Part shown: positions 45,824 through 54,054 of the stretch, piece after piece
How the letters are laid out: each line of letters opens with the position of its first letter
Numbering within the stretch: the first letter of the stretch is position 1
NCBI RefSeq assembly: GCF_013367775.1
Contig: NZ_CP055157.1
Location: forward strand, 2,683,001-2,747,000
Source of the DNA: Microbulbifer sp. YPW1
GTDB taxonomy: Bacteria > Pseudomonadota > Gammaproteobacteria > Pseudomonadales > Cellvibrionaceae
Reading direction: 5' to 3'
Length of the DNA stretch: 64,000 nucleotides
Translations under genes and position numbers: made by a program
Notes under the pieces: generated by a model
Database searches by the model: none
The model's input: only the letters and a program-made list of their open reading frames with translations
What the model was told of the DNA's origin: nothing

Positions 45824-45929
45824 CAAGGTGCTGGTGCAAGTATTTCGAATCGTTGTGCATACATCCCTGTACGCTCCGGCGCCGCCATCCATGGCGACGA
45901 CGGTTCGAAATACTTGCCCTAGCACCTTG
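45824..45929. repeat. Structured dispersed element, copy B
   Basis: Nested stems are CAAGGTGCT/AGCACCTTG (45824-45832 with 45921-45929), a perfect 13-bp CAAGTATTTCGAA stem (45837-45849 with 45904-45916), and an inner hairpin (45876-45888 with 45891-45903, two mismatches). A one-sided 26-nt bulge (45850-45875) ends in TCCCTGTACGCT and matches the bulge of copy A at 22 of 26 positions, while the arms do not match copy A. It lies in the convergent gap between the membrane protein and ppiC. Confidence 0.75.
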
Positions 45930-45983
45930 TATTAGCTTCTACCTACCTCACCTTATTCGACGGGAATTTGTGGGGCAGCTTCA

Positions 45984-46265
45984 TCAATCCTTCCGGCTGG
46001 TCACTTCCAGCAGGTGATAACCAAACTGGGTTTTTACCGGGCCGTGTACCTTGTTCAACTCATCGTTGAATACCACTTTATCGAATTCCGGCACCATCTG
46101 ACCCTGGCTGAACTCACCCAGATCGCCGCCGTTGCGGCCGGAGGGGCACTTGGAATATTGCTGGGCAATCTTTCCGAAATCTGCGCCGTCTTCAATCTGC
46201 TTTTTCAGATCCTGACACTGGGCTTCGCTTTCTACGAGAATGTGGCGGGCTGTTGCTTTTGGCAC
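45984..46265 (-). CDS. ppiC: Parvulin-type peptidyl-prolyl isomerase (PpiC)
   Basis: This is a small rotamase of 93 residues from a GTG at 46265, with GGAG 6 bases upstream; the frame is open upstream but without similarity. It begins VPKATARHILVESEAQC, then QYSKCPSGRNGGDLGEFSQGQMVPEFDKVVF and ends in VHGPVKTQFGYHLLEVTSR. These are the conserved parvulin active-site stretches (His in ARHIL, Cys/Ser-Gly-rich loop, TQFGYH). Length equals E. coli PpiC. It has no signal peptide and is cytoplasmic. It lies 162 bases after the YpfJ gene on the minus strand. Confidence 0.94.
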   Translation of the reverse strand: MPKATARHILVESEAQCQDLKKQIEDGADFGKIAQQYSKCPSGRNGGDLGEFSQGQMVPEFDKVVFNDELNKVHGPVKTQFGYHLLEVTSRKD

Positions 46266-46427
46266 GGGAGTCTCCCTGAACTTTTGTTGAGTAAGTTTGT
46301 GAGCGGCAAGCTTAGTGGGTTCTGATCCGGCGAGCCAGTTCACGATGGTGTTTAAGTCACATTGCCTAATGCGAAGACCCCGGTAGCGGTGTCGCCACGG
46401 TAACTGTTTCAGAGCAATCACTAGAGG

Positions 46428-47333
46428 CTATTGTCCGGACAGTGCTGCAAACGTATTGCACTTGTTGACATCGCCGCTGGTGAAACCTTGCTTGAACCAG
46501 TAGGCGCGCTGTTCGGCGCTGCCGTGGGTGAAAGCATCCGGGGATACTGCGCGGCCGGCGCGGCGTTGCAGATGGTCGTCGCCGACCGCTGCGGCAGCGC
46601 GCAGCCCTTCCTCGATATCACCGGGCTCCAGCATGTTGCGGTCGCGGTGCGCGTAAAAAGCCCACACGCCCGCGTAACAGTCCGCCTGTAATTCCAGCAT
46701 CACCGAGAGCCGGTTTGACGTCACCTTGTCCGCGCGCATCCGCGCCTGCTGCACTTTTTCCGATGTTCCCATCAGGTTCTGCACATGGTGCCCGACCTCA
46801 TGGGCGATCACATAGGCAAATGCAAAGTCGCCGGGCGCGCCGAGCTTTTTCAGCTCATTCATAAAGCTCAGGTCCAGATACACCTTCTGGTCTCCGGGAC
46901 AGTAGAAGGGGCCTACCGCCGCCGAGCTCAGGCCACAGGCCGAGCGCACCGCATCGGTATACAGCACCAGCTTCGGTGTCAGGTACTGGGAGCCAGCCTG
47001 TTGGAAAAGGTTTCCCCAGGTGTCCTCCGTATCTGCCAGAACCACGGAAACGAATTGCGCCACCTCATCGTCCGGGGCTACCCCTGGCGCCGTCTGGGCA
47101 TCCGGGCCCAGGCTGGGGGACTCGGTGCTCTGCATACCGCTGAACAGGTTGCCGCCAAAATAGTAAAGCGCCCCCAGTGCCAGCAGAATCAGCCAGCCTT
47201 TTTTGCTGCGCAACAGCAGGGGAGCCAGGGCCAGCAGATTGCCCAATCCCCCCATACCGCCGCCGCCGCCGGGAGATCTTTCCCCACGACGATCTTCCAC
47301 ATTCGAACTTCTGCGACCCTGACGCCAGCGCAT
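46428..47333 (-). CDS. ypfJ: YpfJ-family neutral zinc metallopeptidase
   Basis: This predicted membrane-anchored zincin has 301 residues from the ATG at 47333, chosen by GAGGT 6 bases upstream. The N-terminus is basic, then Gly-rich (SPGGGGGMGGLGN), followed by a hydrophobic helix (GWLILLALGALYYFGG). The catalytic HEVGHH is near residue 178 in AYVIAHEVGHHVQN, with the later ligand region ELQADCYAGVWA. PFYCPGDQKVYLDLSF is typical of this family (putative neutral zinc metallopeptidase). The substrate is unknown. It is divergent from the LON-domain gene. Confidence 0.93.
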   Translation of the reverse strand: MRWRQGRRSSNVEDRRGERSPGGGGGMGGLGNLLALAPLLLRSKKGWLILLALGALYYFGGNLFSGMQSTESPSLGPDAQTAPGVAPDDEVAQFVSVVLADTEDTWGNLFQQAGSQYLTPKLVLYTDAVRSACGLSSAAVGPFYCPGDQKVYLDLSFMNELKKLGAPGDFAFAYVIAHEVGHHVQNLMGTSEKVQQARMRADKVTSNRLSVMLELQADCYAGVWAFYAHRDRNMLEPGDIEEGLRAAAAVGDDHLQRRAGRAVSPDAFTHGSAEQRAYWFKQGFTSGDVNKCNTFAALSGQ

Positions 47334-47515
47334 GGGAGTACCTCTCGATTCGCATTCGCGTATTGCTTTGAGCATAGAACAGCTGGCGCAATTTTTTGTT
47401 TTATGTGCGGGAGATTATCCTTGTGGCAGGAATACCAGTGGTATCTTTGTTTCCTTCCGCTGGGTGGCGCCCCGCGCCGCCCAGAATCCTCTAGAGCAGC
47501 AAGCGAGCCAAAATT

Positions 47516-48091
47516 TTGTCGTTGATTCCCCTGTTCCCGCTCAATATGGCCCTGTTTCCCGGGGTGACGTTGCCGCTGCGTATCTTCGAGCAGCGCTACC
47601 TGCGGCTGGTGACCGAATCCCTGAAGACCGATACCGGTTTCGGCGTCGTGTTGATCCGCAACGGCCGCGAGGTGGGTCCGGCGGAAGTGTGGCCGCTGGG
47701 GTTGTATGTGCGCATTGTCGACTGGAGCCAGGGGGAAGAGGGGCTGCTGCATATCGATGTGGCCGGGGAGTCGCGCTTCCGGGTACTGGAGACCTTTGCC
47801 GAGGAGGACGGACTGCTGATGGCCGATGTGGAGTGGCTGCCGGACGAGGAGTCCCACCCGGTGCCGGAAAGCTGTGACGGCCTGCTGGCGGTGCTGAACG
47901 AATTGAAACAGCACGCCGCCACCCTGGCGCTCAAATTCGCACCGGTGGAAAGCGCCGAGGCGTTGTCCTGGCAGCTGGCGCAGCTGTTGCCGCTGGACGA
48001 TGCCGCGCGGGTGGAGCTGCTGGCCAGCCACGATCCGCTGGAACGGCTGGCCAGTATTGCCGCCAACCTGGATCGCTGGGCAAAACAATAA
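47516..48091 (+). CDS. LON peptidase substrate-binding-domain protein
   Basis: The protein has 191 residues from a TTG at 47516, the only reasonable start before the domain. It consists only of the N-terminal substrate-binding domain of Lon (PUA-like), beginning IPLFPLNMALFPGVTLPLRIFEQRYL, without the ATPase or protease parts. This is a stand-alone family, sometimes called YcaQ-like or Lon N-domain protein, with unproven function. The helical C-terminal half ends in LASIAANLDRW. The divergent spacer (47334-47515) contains a 13-base palindrome ATACCA-G-TGGTAT at 47432-47444. Confidence 0.92.
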   Translation: MSLIPLFPLNMALFPGVTLPLRIFEQRYLRLVTESLKTDTGFGVVLIRNGREVGPAEVWPLGLYVRIVDWSQGEEGLLHIDVAGESRFRVLETFAEEDGLLMADVEWLPDEESHPVPESCDGLLAVLNELKQHAATLALKFAPVESAEALSWQLAQLLPLDDAARVELLASHDPLERLASIAANLDRWAKQ

Positions 48092-48167
48092 CCGGGCGGC
48101 GCGGAATAGGCGTCCCCTGGTAAACAAGAATAAACAGCAAAAACAATAAATCGCTTTCTGGAGAGTT

Positions 48168-50882
48168 ATGGATAACTTTGTGTTGCTCGGTGTGCTGTTG
48201 ATCCTCACCGTGGTGGTCGGCGCATTCATGGGGATATTTGCATTCGCCGAGGTCAAAAGCCTGCGCGGGGAAGTGCGTCGTCTGCGCGCGATGTTGGAAG
48301 AATTGCGCGATGCGCCTCGCACCACCATTGCGCGAGAGCCTGCCAGCAAGACGCCTCCTGCCGGCATCCCCGATGTGCCCGCTTCACCCACCGATAACGC
48401 CAGTGACGTTCCGGGGCCGGGTTCCTCTGCAGACAGCCAGGCTGCGGAACAGCGCACTCCCCCGGTAGCCGCCAGGTACGCGTCCCGTCCCGTGCAGCAG
48501 GCTCGCGTCGCGCATTCGCCAACGCCGAGCCCCCGGGGTGGCAGCCCGGAAGTGGCCGCGGCGCGGGCACAGTTGTGGAGCCGCATACAGCAAAACTGGA
48601 TGGTGTGGCTGGGCGGAACCTGTGTCGCCCTGTCGGGTATTTTTCTCGCCCGCTACGGGATCGAGCAGGGGTTGCTCGGGCCGCGGGTGCGCGTGGCCAT
48701 GGGACTGATTACCGCCGGCGCACTGTACATTGCTTCCGAAGTGCTGCGGCGCAGGACCGGTGGCAGTCACCCGGTGTTCGCTGCACTTGCCGGAGGCGGC
48801 GCCATTACCGCATTCGCCGCGGTACTGTCCGCTCTGCACCTCTACCACTTTATGGAGCCGGGGCTGGCATTTGGGCTACTCGCGGTGGTGGCGATGATCA
48901 CCATGTGGCTGGCCCGTCTGCACGGGCCGGTGCTGGCGGCGATCGGCATGCTCGGCGCCTACTCGGTGCCAGCGCTGGTATCCACTGGCGGTGGCAATGT
49001 TCTGGGCGCCATGATTTACGCCCTGATTATTTCGGTGTCGGTACTGTTCCTGCTCCGCTATGTGTTCCGCAGCTGGCTGTGGCTGGGCATGCTGGCCGGC
49101 GCCCTGGCCTGGTGGCTGCTTTCCCTGCTCGGACATCAGGCCGACCACTGGCGCGGTGTCTATCTGGCGTTGCTGGCCTACGCGCTGCTGGCGGTGGTCC
49201 CCGGAAACTGGTTGCTGTGGAAAACCCCGGCAGAGACAGAGCAGGAGACTGGAGAGAAGGCTGGAGAGAAGCCCGTGGCAAGAATCTCTGCCCTGATCCT
49301 GCCCAGCCTGCTGGTGCTGGCCGCCGCCCAGTGTCTGTCGATCCTGCGTGAAGGATTCCACCCCGGGGCGATCTGGGCGTGGAGTCCGCTGGCACTGGTG
49401 GTACTGGTTGCCGCCCGCCAGCGCGCCAGTCTCGCGCTGGTGCCCTGGGCTCTGATGCTCGGGCAACTGGTGGCCTGGCTGGGCGCGCGACTTGACCAGT
49501 GGGGTGGGTCACCCGTTGCCCTGTCGCCACTGCCGGCGGAGCAGCAGGGCGGCTTCCTGCTCTACTTGCTGGCGACGGCGGCGCTGTTCGGCGGTCTTGC
49601 GCTATATAACTATCGCCAGGGACTGGCCCGCTACTGGTGGGCGTCGCTGTCAGTGATGGCGCCGCTGCTGTCCCTGCTTACCGGCTATGTGCTCGCCGGT
49701 GATTATCTGCCGGTGTACTGGTGGTGCCTGTACGCGGCAGTGTTTGGTGCCGCGTTCATGTATCTGGGGAGCCGCGGGGCCCTGCATCAGTGGCACAGGG
49801 GGATGGTGGTGTGGCTGTTTATCGCCGCGCACTTTGCCTACAGCCTCGCCGTGTGCCTGTGGCTGGAGCAGGCGAGCCTTACCCTGGCGCTGGCGCTGCA
49901 GGCCGTCTCCCTGGCGTGGGTGATCCGGCGCTTTGAGGTGCCGGCGCTCGGCTGGTTGTTGAAAGCGGTGTTGCTGCTGGTGGTTGCGCGTCTCACCCTG
50001 AATCCCTGGCTGCTCACCTATGGCGACGATACCCACTGGTCCCTGTGGACCTATGGCGGCTCCGCCCTGTGTGCTTGGCTGGCCACACTGATCCTGAGGC
50101 GGAACCAGCAGTCCCTCGCCGCCTGGGCGGAGGCCGCAGCGCTGCACCTGCTGGTACTCGCGCTCTGGGCCGAGTGCCGCTACTGGCTCTACGGCGGTAA
50201 TGCGTTTGCCGCGGAATTCAGCTTTACCGAGGCGGTGGTCAATATGTGGCTGTTTACCGGGCTGGGCCTGATCTACTACCGCAAGGCACGGGTGGCGGGC
50301 AGCTTCGCGCGCTGGTACGACGGTTATGGGCGCCTGCTGGTGCTGGCGGGTCTGGTCAACTACCTGGCAATCCTGTTTTCCGTGGCCACGAGCGAGCCCT
50401 GGGTATGGCACGCCATCGGCGGGCGGCCGCTGTGGAATATGCTGCTGCCTGCTTTCGCCGGCGCCGCGCTGCTCGCCCTGCTGGTGGGTCGGTTCTATCT
50501 GCCGGGTGTGCGTCGCCTTGCGACCCTGGTGGCCGCGGTGGCCGGATTTGTGTGGGTGTCACTGGAAGTGCGTCATCTGTGGCAGGGCACCATCCGCCTG
50601 GATGTACCAACGCCTACCGGAGAGTTGTACACCTACTCTGCGGTGTGGCTGTTGCTGGCGGTAGCCGGGATCCTGTTTGGCAGCTGGCGCGGATCGCGCA
50701 GCTGCTATCAGGGCGGAATGGCCGTGCTGGCGCTGGTGATCGTGAAGCTGTTCCTGGTGGATATGTCCGGGCTTGAAGGGCTGCTGCGTGTGGCGTCGTT
50801 TATGGGCATGGGTCTGGCGCTGCTGGGAATCGCCTATCTTCATCAGAAGCTGGGTGGGAAACAGGGGGTTGCCAGGGAATAA
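48168..50882 (+). CDS. DUF2339 giant membrane protein
   Basis: This is a 904-residue protein with one N-terminal helix (NFVLLGVLLILTVVVGAFMGI), a coiled-coil (EVKSLRGEVRRLRAMLEELRD, residues about 27-47), and a Pro/Ser/Ala-rich linker to about residue 135. More than twenty hydrophobic helices follow, starting at the conserved WSRIQQNWMVWLGGTCVALSGIFLARYGIEQGLL. This matches the DUF2339 family of large proteobacterial membrane proteins of unknown function. The segment EQETGEKAGEKP near 360 is a charged loop. It follows the LON-domain gene by 76 bases. No enzymatic motif is visible. Confidence 0.88.
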   Translation: MDNFVLLGVLLILTVVVGAFMGIFAFAEVKSLRGEVRRLRAMLEELRDAPRTTIAREPASKTPPAGIPDVPASPTDNASDVPGPGSSADSQAAEQRTPPVAARYASRPVQQARVAHSPTPSPRGGSPEVAAARAQLWSRIQQNWMVWLGGTCVALSGIFLARYGIEQGLLGPRVRVAMGLITAGALYIASEVLRRRTGGSHPVFAALAGGGAITAFAAVLSALHLYHFMEPGLAFGLLAVVAMITMWLARLHGPVLAAIGMLGAYSVPALVSTGGGNVLGAMIYALIISVSVLFLLRYVFRSWLWLGMLAGALAWWLLSLLGHQADHWRGVYLALLAYALLAVVPGNWLLWKTPAETEQETGEKAGEKPVARISALILPSLLVLAAAQCLSILREGFHPGAIWAWSPLALVVLVAARQRASLALVPWALMLGQLVAWLGARLDQWGGSPVALSPLPAEQQGGFLLYLLATAALFGGLALYNYRQGLARYWWASLSVMAPLLSLLTGYVLAGDYLPVYWWCLYAAVFGAAFMYLGSRGALHQWHRGMVVWLFIAAHFAYSLAVCLWLEQASLTLALALQAVSLAWVIRRFEVPALGWLLKAVLLLVVARLTLNPWLLTYGDDTHWSLWTYGGSALCAWLATLILRRNQQSLAAWAEAAALHLLVLALWAECRYWLYGGNAFAAEFSFTEAVVNMWLFTGLGLIYYRKARVAGSFARWYDGYGRLLVLAGLVNYLAILFSVATSEPWVWHAIGGRPLWNMLLPAFAGAALLALLVGRFYLPGVRRLATLVAAVAGFVWVSLEVRHLWQGTIRLDVPTPTGELYTYSAVWLLLAVAGILFGSWRGSRSCYQGGMAVLALVIVKLFLVDMSGLEGLLRVASFMGMGLALLGIAYLHQKLGGKQGVARE

Positions 50883-50979
50883 CCGGTACTGTCGGCTTTT
50901 CCGGGCCCGGTTGCGGTATACTGCGCGGCCATTTTGAGGGGGTGCCCCGGATTTTGCGTGAAATGCATGGAGGATTGCA

Positions 50980-52269
50980 GTGAATAGTGTCAGTGCCACC
51001 GAGGTCGAACAGGACTCTACCGAAGCGAAAATGCAGGCCATGGGCCGCGCCGCGCGCGCTGCTGCCCGCCTGATGGCGCGAGCAGACACCGGCACCAAAA
51101 ACGACGCTCTCAAGGCCATTGCCGCCGAGCTGGACGCCCAGCGACCGCAGCTGGCGGCGGCCAACGCAATCGACATGCAGAACGGCCGTGACAACGGTCT
51201 CGACGCCGCGCTACTGGACCGCCTGGAGCTGACCGAAGCGCGTATCGACGGCATGATCGAGGGCCTGAACCAGATTGCAGAATTGCCGGACCCGGTGGGT
51301 GAAATCTCGGACCTCAAGTACCGCCCGAGTGGAATCCAGGTGGGCAAAATGCGCGTGCCCCTGGGCGTGGTGGGGATCATTTACGAATCCCGCCCCAATG
51401 TGACCATCGACGCCGCCAGCCTGTGCCTGAAATCCGGCAACGCCACCATTCTGCGCGGCGGCAGTGAAGCGCTGCACTCCAACGGCGCCATTGCCGCCTG
51501 CATTTCCGCGGGCCTGAAAAAGGCAGGTCTGCCGGAAACGGCGGTGCAGGTGGTGGGTACCACCGACCGCGCGGCGGTAGGTGCACTGATCTCCATGCCG
51601 GAATATGTGGACGTGATCGTGCCCCGCGGCGGCAAGGGGCTGATCGAACGCATCAGCCGCGAAGCGCGGGTGCCGGTGATCAAGCATCTGGACGGTATCT
51701 GCCATGTTTACCTGGACGACCGCGCAGATCCTGAAAAGGCATTCAATATTGCGCTCAACGCGAAAACCCACCGCTACGGTGTGTGCAACGCCATGGAAAC
51801 CCTGCTGGTGGCGGAAGCCGTGGCTGCGGAATTCCTGCCCCGGCTGGCAGAAGCCTATGCTGAGAAGGGCGTAGAACTGCGCGGTTGCGACAGGACCTGC
51901 GAGATTCTGCCTGCGGCTCTGCCCGCCACAGACGAAGACTGGGCTACCGAATACCTGGCGCCGGTGCTGGCGATTCGCGTGGTCGCGGATATGGATGCGG
52001 CCATGGATCACATTGCCCGCTACAGCTCGGGGCATACCGAGTCCATCGTCACCGAGAATTACACCCGCGCGCGGCGCTTTATGGCCGAAGTGGATTCCAG
52101 CTCGGTAATGGTCAATGCCTCCACCCGTTTTGCAGACGGATTCGAGTACGGTCTGGGCGCGGAAATCGGTATCAGCACCGACAAAATCCACGCGCGCGGC
52201 CCGGTAGGGCTCGAGGGATTGACCTCGCAGAAGTGGATTGTGTTCGGGGACGGACATATTCGCGGATGA
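50980..52269 (+). CDS. proA: Gamma-glutamyl phosphate reductase
   Basis: ProA reduces glutamyl-5-phosphate to glutamate semialdehyde in proline synthesis. It has 429 residues from a GTG at 50980, with GGAGG 6-7 bases upstream. The catalytic Cys269 is in [38 protein letters not shown] is the ProA signature near residue 208-233. TATACT at 50917-50922 may be the -10 element. Its stop overlaps the nadD start (ATGA), so both are translationally coupled. proB is not in the window. Confidence 0.96.
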   Translation: MNSVSATEVEQDSTEAKMQAMGRAARAAARLMARADTGTKNDALKAIAAELDAQRPQLAAANAIDMQNGRDNGLDAALLDRLELTEARIDGMIEGLNQIAELPDPVGEISDLKYRPSGIQVGKMRVPLGVVGIIYESRPNVTIDAASLCLKSGNATILRGGSEALHSNGAIAACISAGLKKAGLPETAVQVVGTTDRAAVGALISMPEYVDVIVPRGGKGLIERISREARVPVIKHLDGICHVYLDDRADPEKAFNIALNAKTHRYGVCNAMETLLVAEAVAAEFLPRLAEAYAEKGVELRGCDRTCEILPAALPATDEDWATEYLAPVLAIRVVADMDAAMDHIARYSSGHTESIVTENYTRARRFMAEVDSSSVMVNASTRFADGFEYGLGAEIGISTDKIHARGPVGLEGLTSQKWIVFGDGHIRG

Positions 52270-52910
52270 AAACCATCGCCCTGTTCGGCGGCACCTTTAA
52301 CCCGGTGCATTTTGGCCACCTGCGCATGGCGCTGGAGCTGAAGGAAGTACTGGGCTTTGAGGAAATGCGCCTGCTGCCGTCGCATCAGCCGGTGCACCGG
52401 GCGGCGCCCGGAGTTACCGCAGAAGCCCGGCGCGACATGCTGGCGCTCGCGTTGGCAGATTGCCCGGCATTGCAGCTCGACCAGCGCGAACTGTTGCGCG
52501 CCGGGCCCACCTATACCGTGGATACCCTCGAAGAGCTCCGTGCGGAGCTGGGCGAGGGGGTTTCCATCAGCTTTTGCATGGGACTGGATTCCCTGCTGGG
52601 GCTTCCCGGCTGGCACCGTTGGGAGCGCCTGATTGAACTGGCGCACCTTGTGGTGGTTGCCCGCCCGGGCTGGCAGTTTCCCGCGCAGGGGGAGGTGGCT
52701 GAGCTGCTGGCGAACCATCGTGGCGATATCGGTGACCTGCAACAACGGGCCGCCGGTCGCATACTGGTAAGGGAACAGACTCTGCTGCCGATATCCGCTA
52801 CGGGTATTCGCAGCCTGATCGAAAGTGGCCGTTCGCCGCAGTATTTACTGCCGCAGCGGGTGCTGGAATATATTCAAACTCATCAGCTCTACAAGAGCGG
52901 AAATCAATAG
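52266..52910 (+). CDS. nadD: Nicotinate-nucleotide adenylyltransferase
   Basis: NadD makes nicotinic-acid adenine dinucleotide in NAD synthesis. It has 214 residues from the ATG at 52266, four bases before the proA stop ends. The nucleotidyltransferase motif [15 protein letters not shown] is at about residues 9-23 and the ATP-phosphate motif [15 protein letters not shown] is near 178-192. The same frame is open back into proA but that part is not protein-like. The proA-nadD-rsfS-rlmH-mrdA-rodA order is conserved in pseudomonads and relatives. Confidence 0.96.
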   Translation: MKTIALFGGTFNPVHFGHLRMALELKEVLGFEEMRLLPSHQPVHRAAPGVTAEARRDMLALALADCPALQLDQRELLRAGPTYTVDTLEELRAELGEGVSISFCMGLDSLLGLPGWHRWERLIELAHLVVVARPGWQFPAQGEVAELLANHRGDIGDLQQRAAGRILVREQTLLPISATGIRSLIESGRSPQYLLPQRVLEYIQTHQLYKSGNQ

Positions 52911-52936
52911 GAGCCAAGGCTCCAGATACAGGTGTT

Positions 52937-53299
52937 ATGACTGATATCAAATCAATTGCCGTAAACGCACTGGAAGACCTCAAGGGTAAGGACATCGTCT
53001 CGCTGGATGTGTCAGAACTCAGCGACGTGATGGATACCCTGATCATCTGCACGGGTACCTCCAGCCGCCAGGTTAAATCTCTTGCCGAAAATGTGGTGGA
53101 TGACGGTAAAAAAGCCGGTATTCGCCCCATCGGCGTCGAAGGTACGGAGCAGGGCGAGTGGGTGCTGGTGGACTATGGCGATGTCGTGGTGCACGTGATG
53201 CAGGCGGAGACCCGCGGTTTCTATGACCTCGAAAAGCTCTGGTCGATGACCCCCAACACCCGCGACAACGCCGACGGCAGTGATCCCCACGAAAGCTGA
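52937..53299 (+). CDS. rsfS: Ribosomal silencing factor RsfS
   Basis: RsfS binds ribosomal protein L14 and blocks subunit joining in stationary phase or starvation. It has 120 residues and the family pattern DVMDTLIICTGTSSRQVKSLAENV, then GTEQGEWVLVDYGDVVVHVM and FYDLEKLW. It starts 26 bases after nadD and precedes rlmH by 41 bases in a block of conserved order. The C-terminal tail after the core is short and acidic. Confidence 0.96.
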   Translation: MTDIKSIAVNALEDLKGKDIVSLDVSELSDVMDTLIICTGTSSRQVKSLAENVVDDGKKAGIRPIGVEGTEQGEWVLVDYGDVVVHVMQAETRGFYDLEKLWSMTPNTRDNADGSDPHES

Positions 53300-53340
53300 G
53301 GGCGAACTGTGCGTAGGCTCCGGTTAGTGACGTCCCGTTC

Positions 53341-53817
53341 ATGAAGATCCGAATCATCGCCGCAGGCGGAAAGATGCCCGCGTGGGTACAGGACGGCTAC
53401 AACGAGTATGCCAAGCGCCTGCCGCGGGAACTGACGCTGGAAATGGTCGAGGTGCCCCTGGGTAATCGCGGCCAGAAGAATTCCGCGGCTCTGGTGGAAA
53501 AGGCCCGTCAGAAAGAGGGCGAGGCGATGCTCGCTGCCATCAATCCGCGGGAACACGTGGTTGCACTGGAGGTGAAGGGCAAGTCCTGGAGTACCGAGCA
53601 GCTGTCGCGGGAACTGGCGGACTGGCAGATGTCTGGCGACAACGTCTGCCTGCTGATCGGCGGTCCCGATGGCCTGTCCCCGGATTGCGTGGCGCGGGCC
53701 AACCAGAAATGGTCCCTGTCGGCGCTGACCCTGCCGCACCCGCTCGTGCGGGTTTTGTTGGCTGAGCAGCTGTACCGGGCGTGGACCCTGTTGGCGGGAC
53801 ACCCATACCACAAATAG
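53341..53817 (+). CDS. rlmH: 23S rRNA pseudouridine-1915 N3-methyltransferase RlmH
   Basis: RlmH methylates pseudouridine 1915 of 23S rRNA in mature 70S ribosomes. It has 158 residues, close to the usual 155. This SPOUT enzyme shows [26 protein letters not shown] at the start, the SAM-binding knot [12 protein letters not shown], and the C-terminal [20 protein letters not shown]. The gap to mrdA (53818-54054, 237 bases) contains only short GC-rich inverted repeats and a TACACT at 54006-54011 that could be a -10 element. Confidence 0.96.
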   Translation: MKIRIIAAGGKMPAWVQDGYNEYAKRLPRELTLEMVEVPLGNRGQKNSAALVEKARQKEGEAMLAAINPREHVVALEVKGKSWSTEQLSRELADWQMSGDNVCLLIGGPDGLSPDCVARANQKWSLSALTLPHPLVRVLLAEQLYRAWTLLAGHPYHK

Positions 53818-54054
53818 CGCCGGGTCATCCGGGGCGGCCTCCCAACGGGGGTATTGATCACCTGCCATCCCGACTGAACTTGCCCGCCAATTCCCTGTCT
53901 GAGGGGGATTGGCGTTCAATTCTTTTTGATTGCAGCCGGCCTGTTGTTCGGCGGGCCCGGGTGCTATCCGGGTATCGAAAGCTCCGCAGGGGCGGCAAAC
54001 TTGTGTACACTTCGTGGTCATTTTCGCGCCACCGAATAATCCGTTTCGACCACC

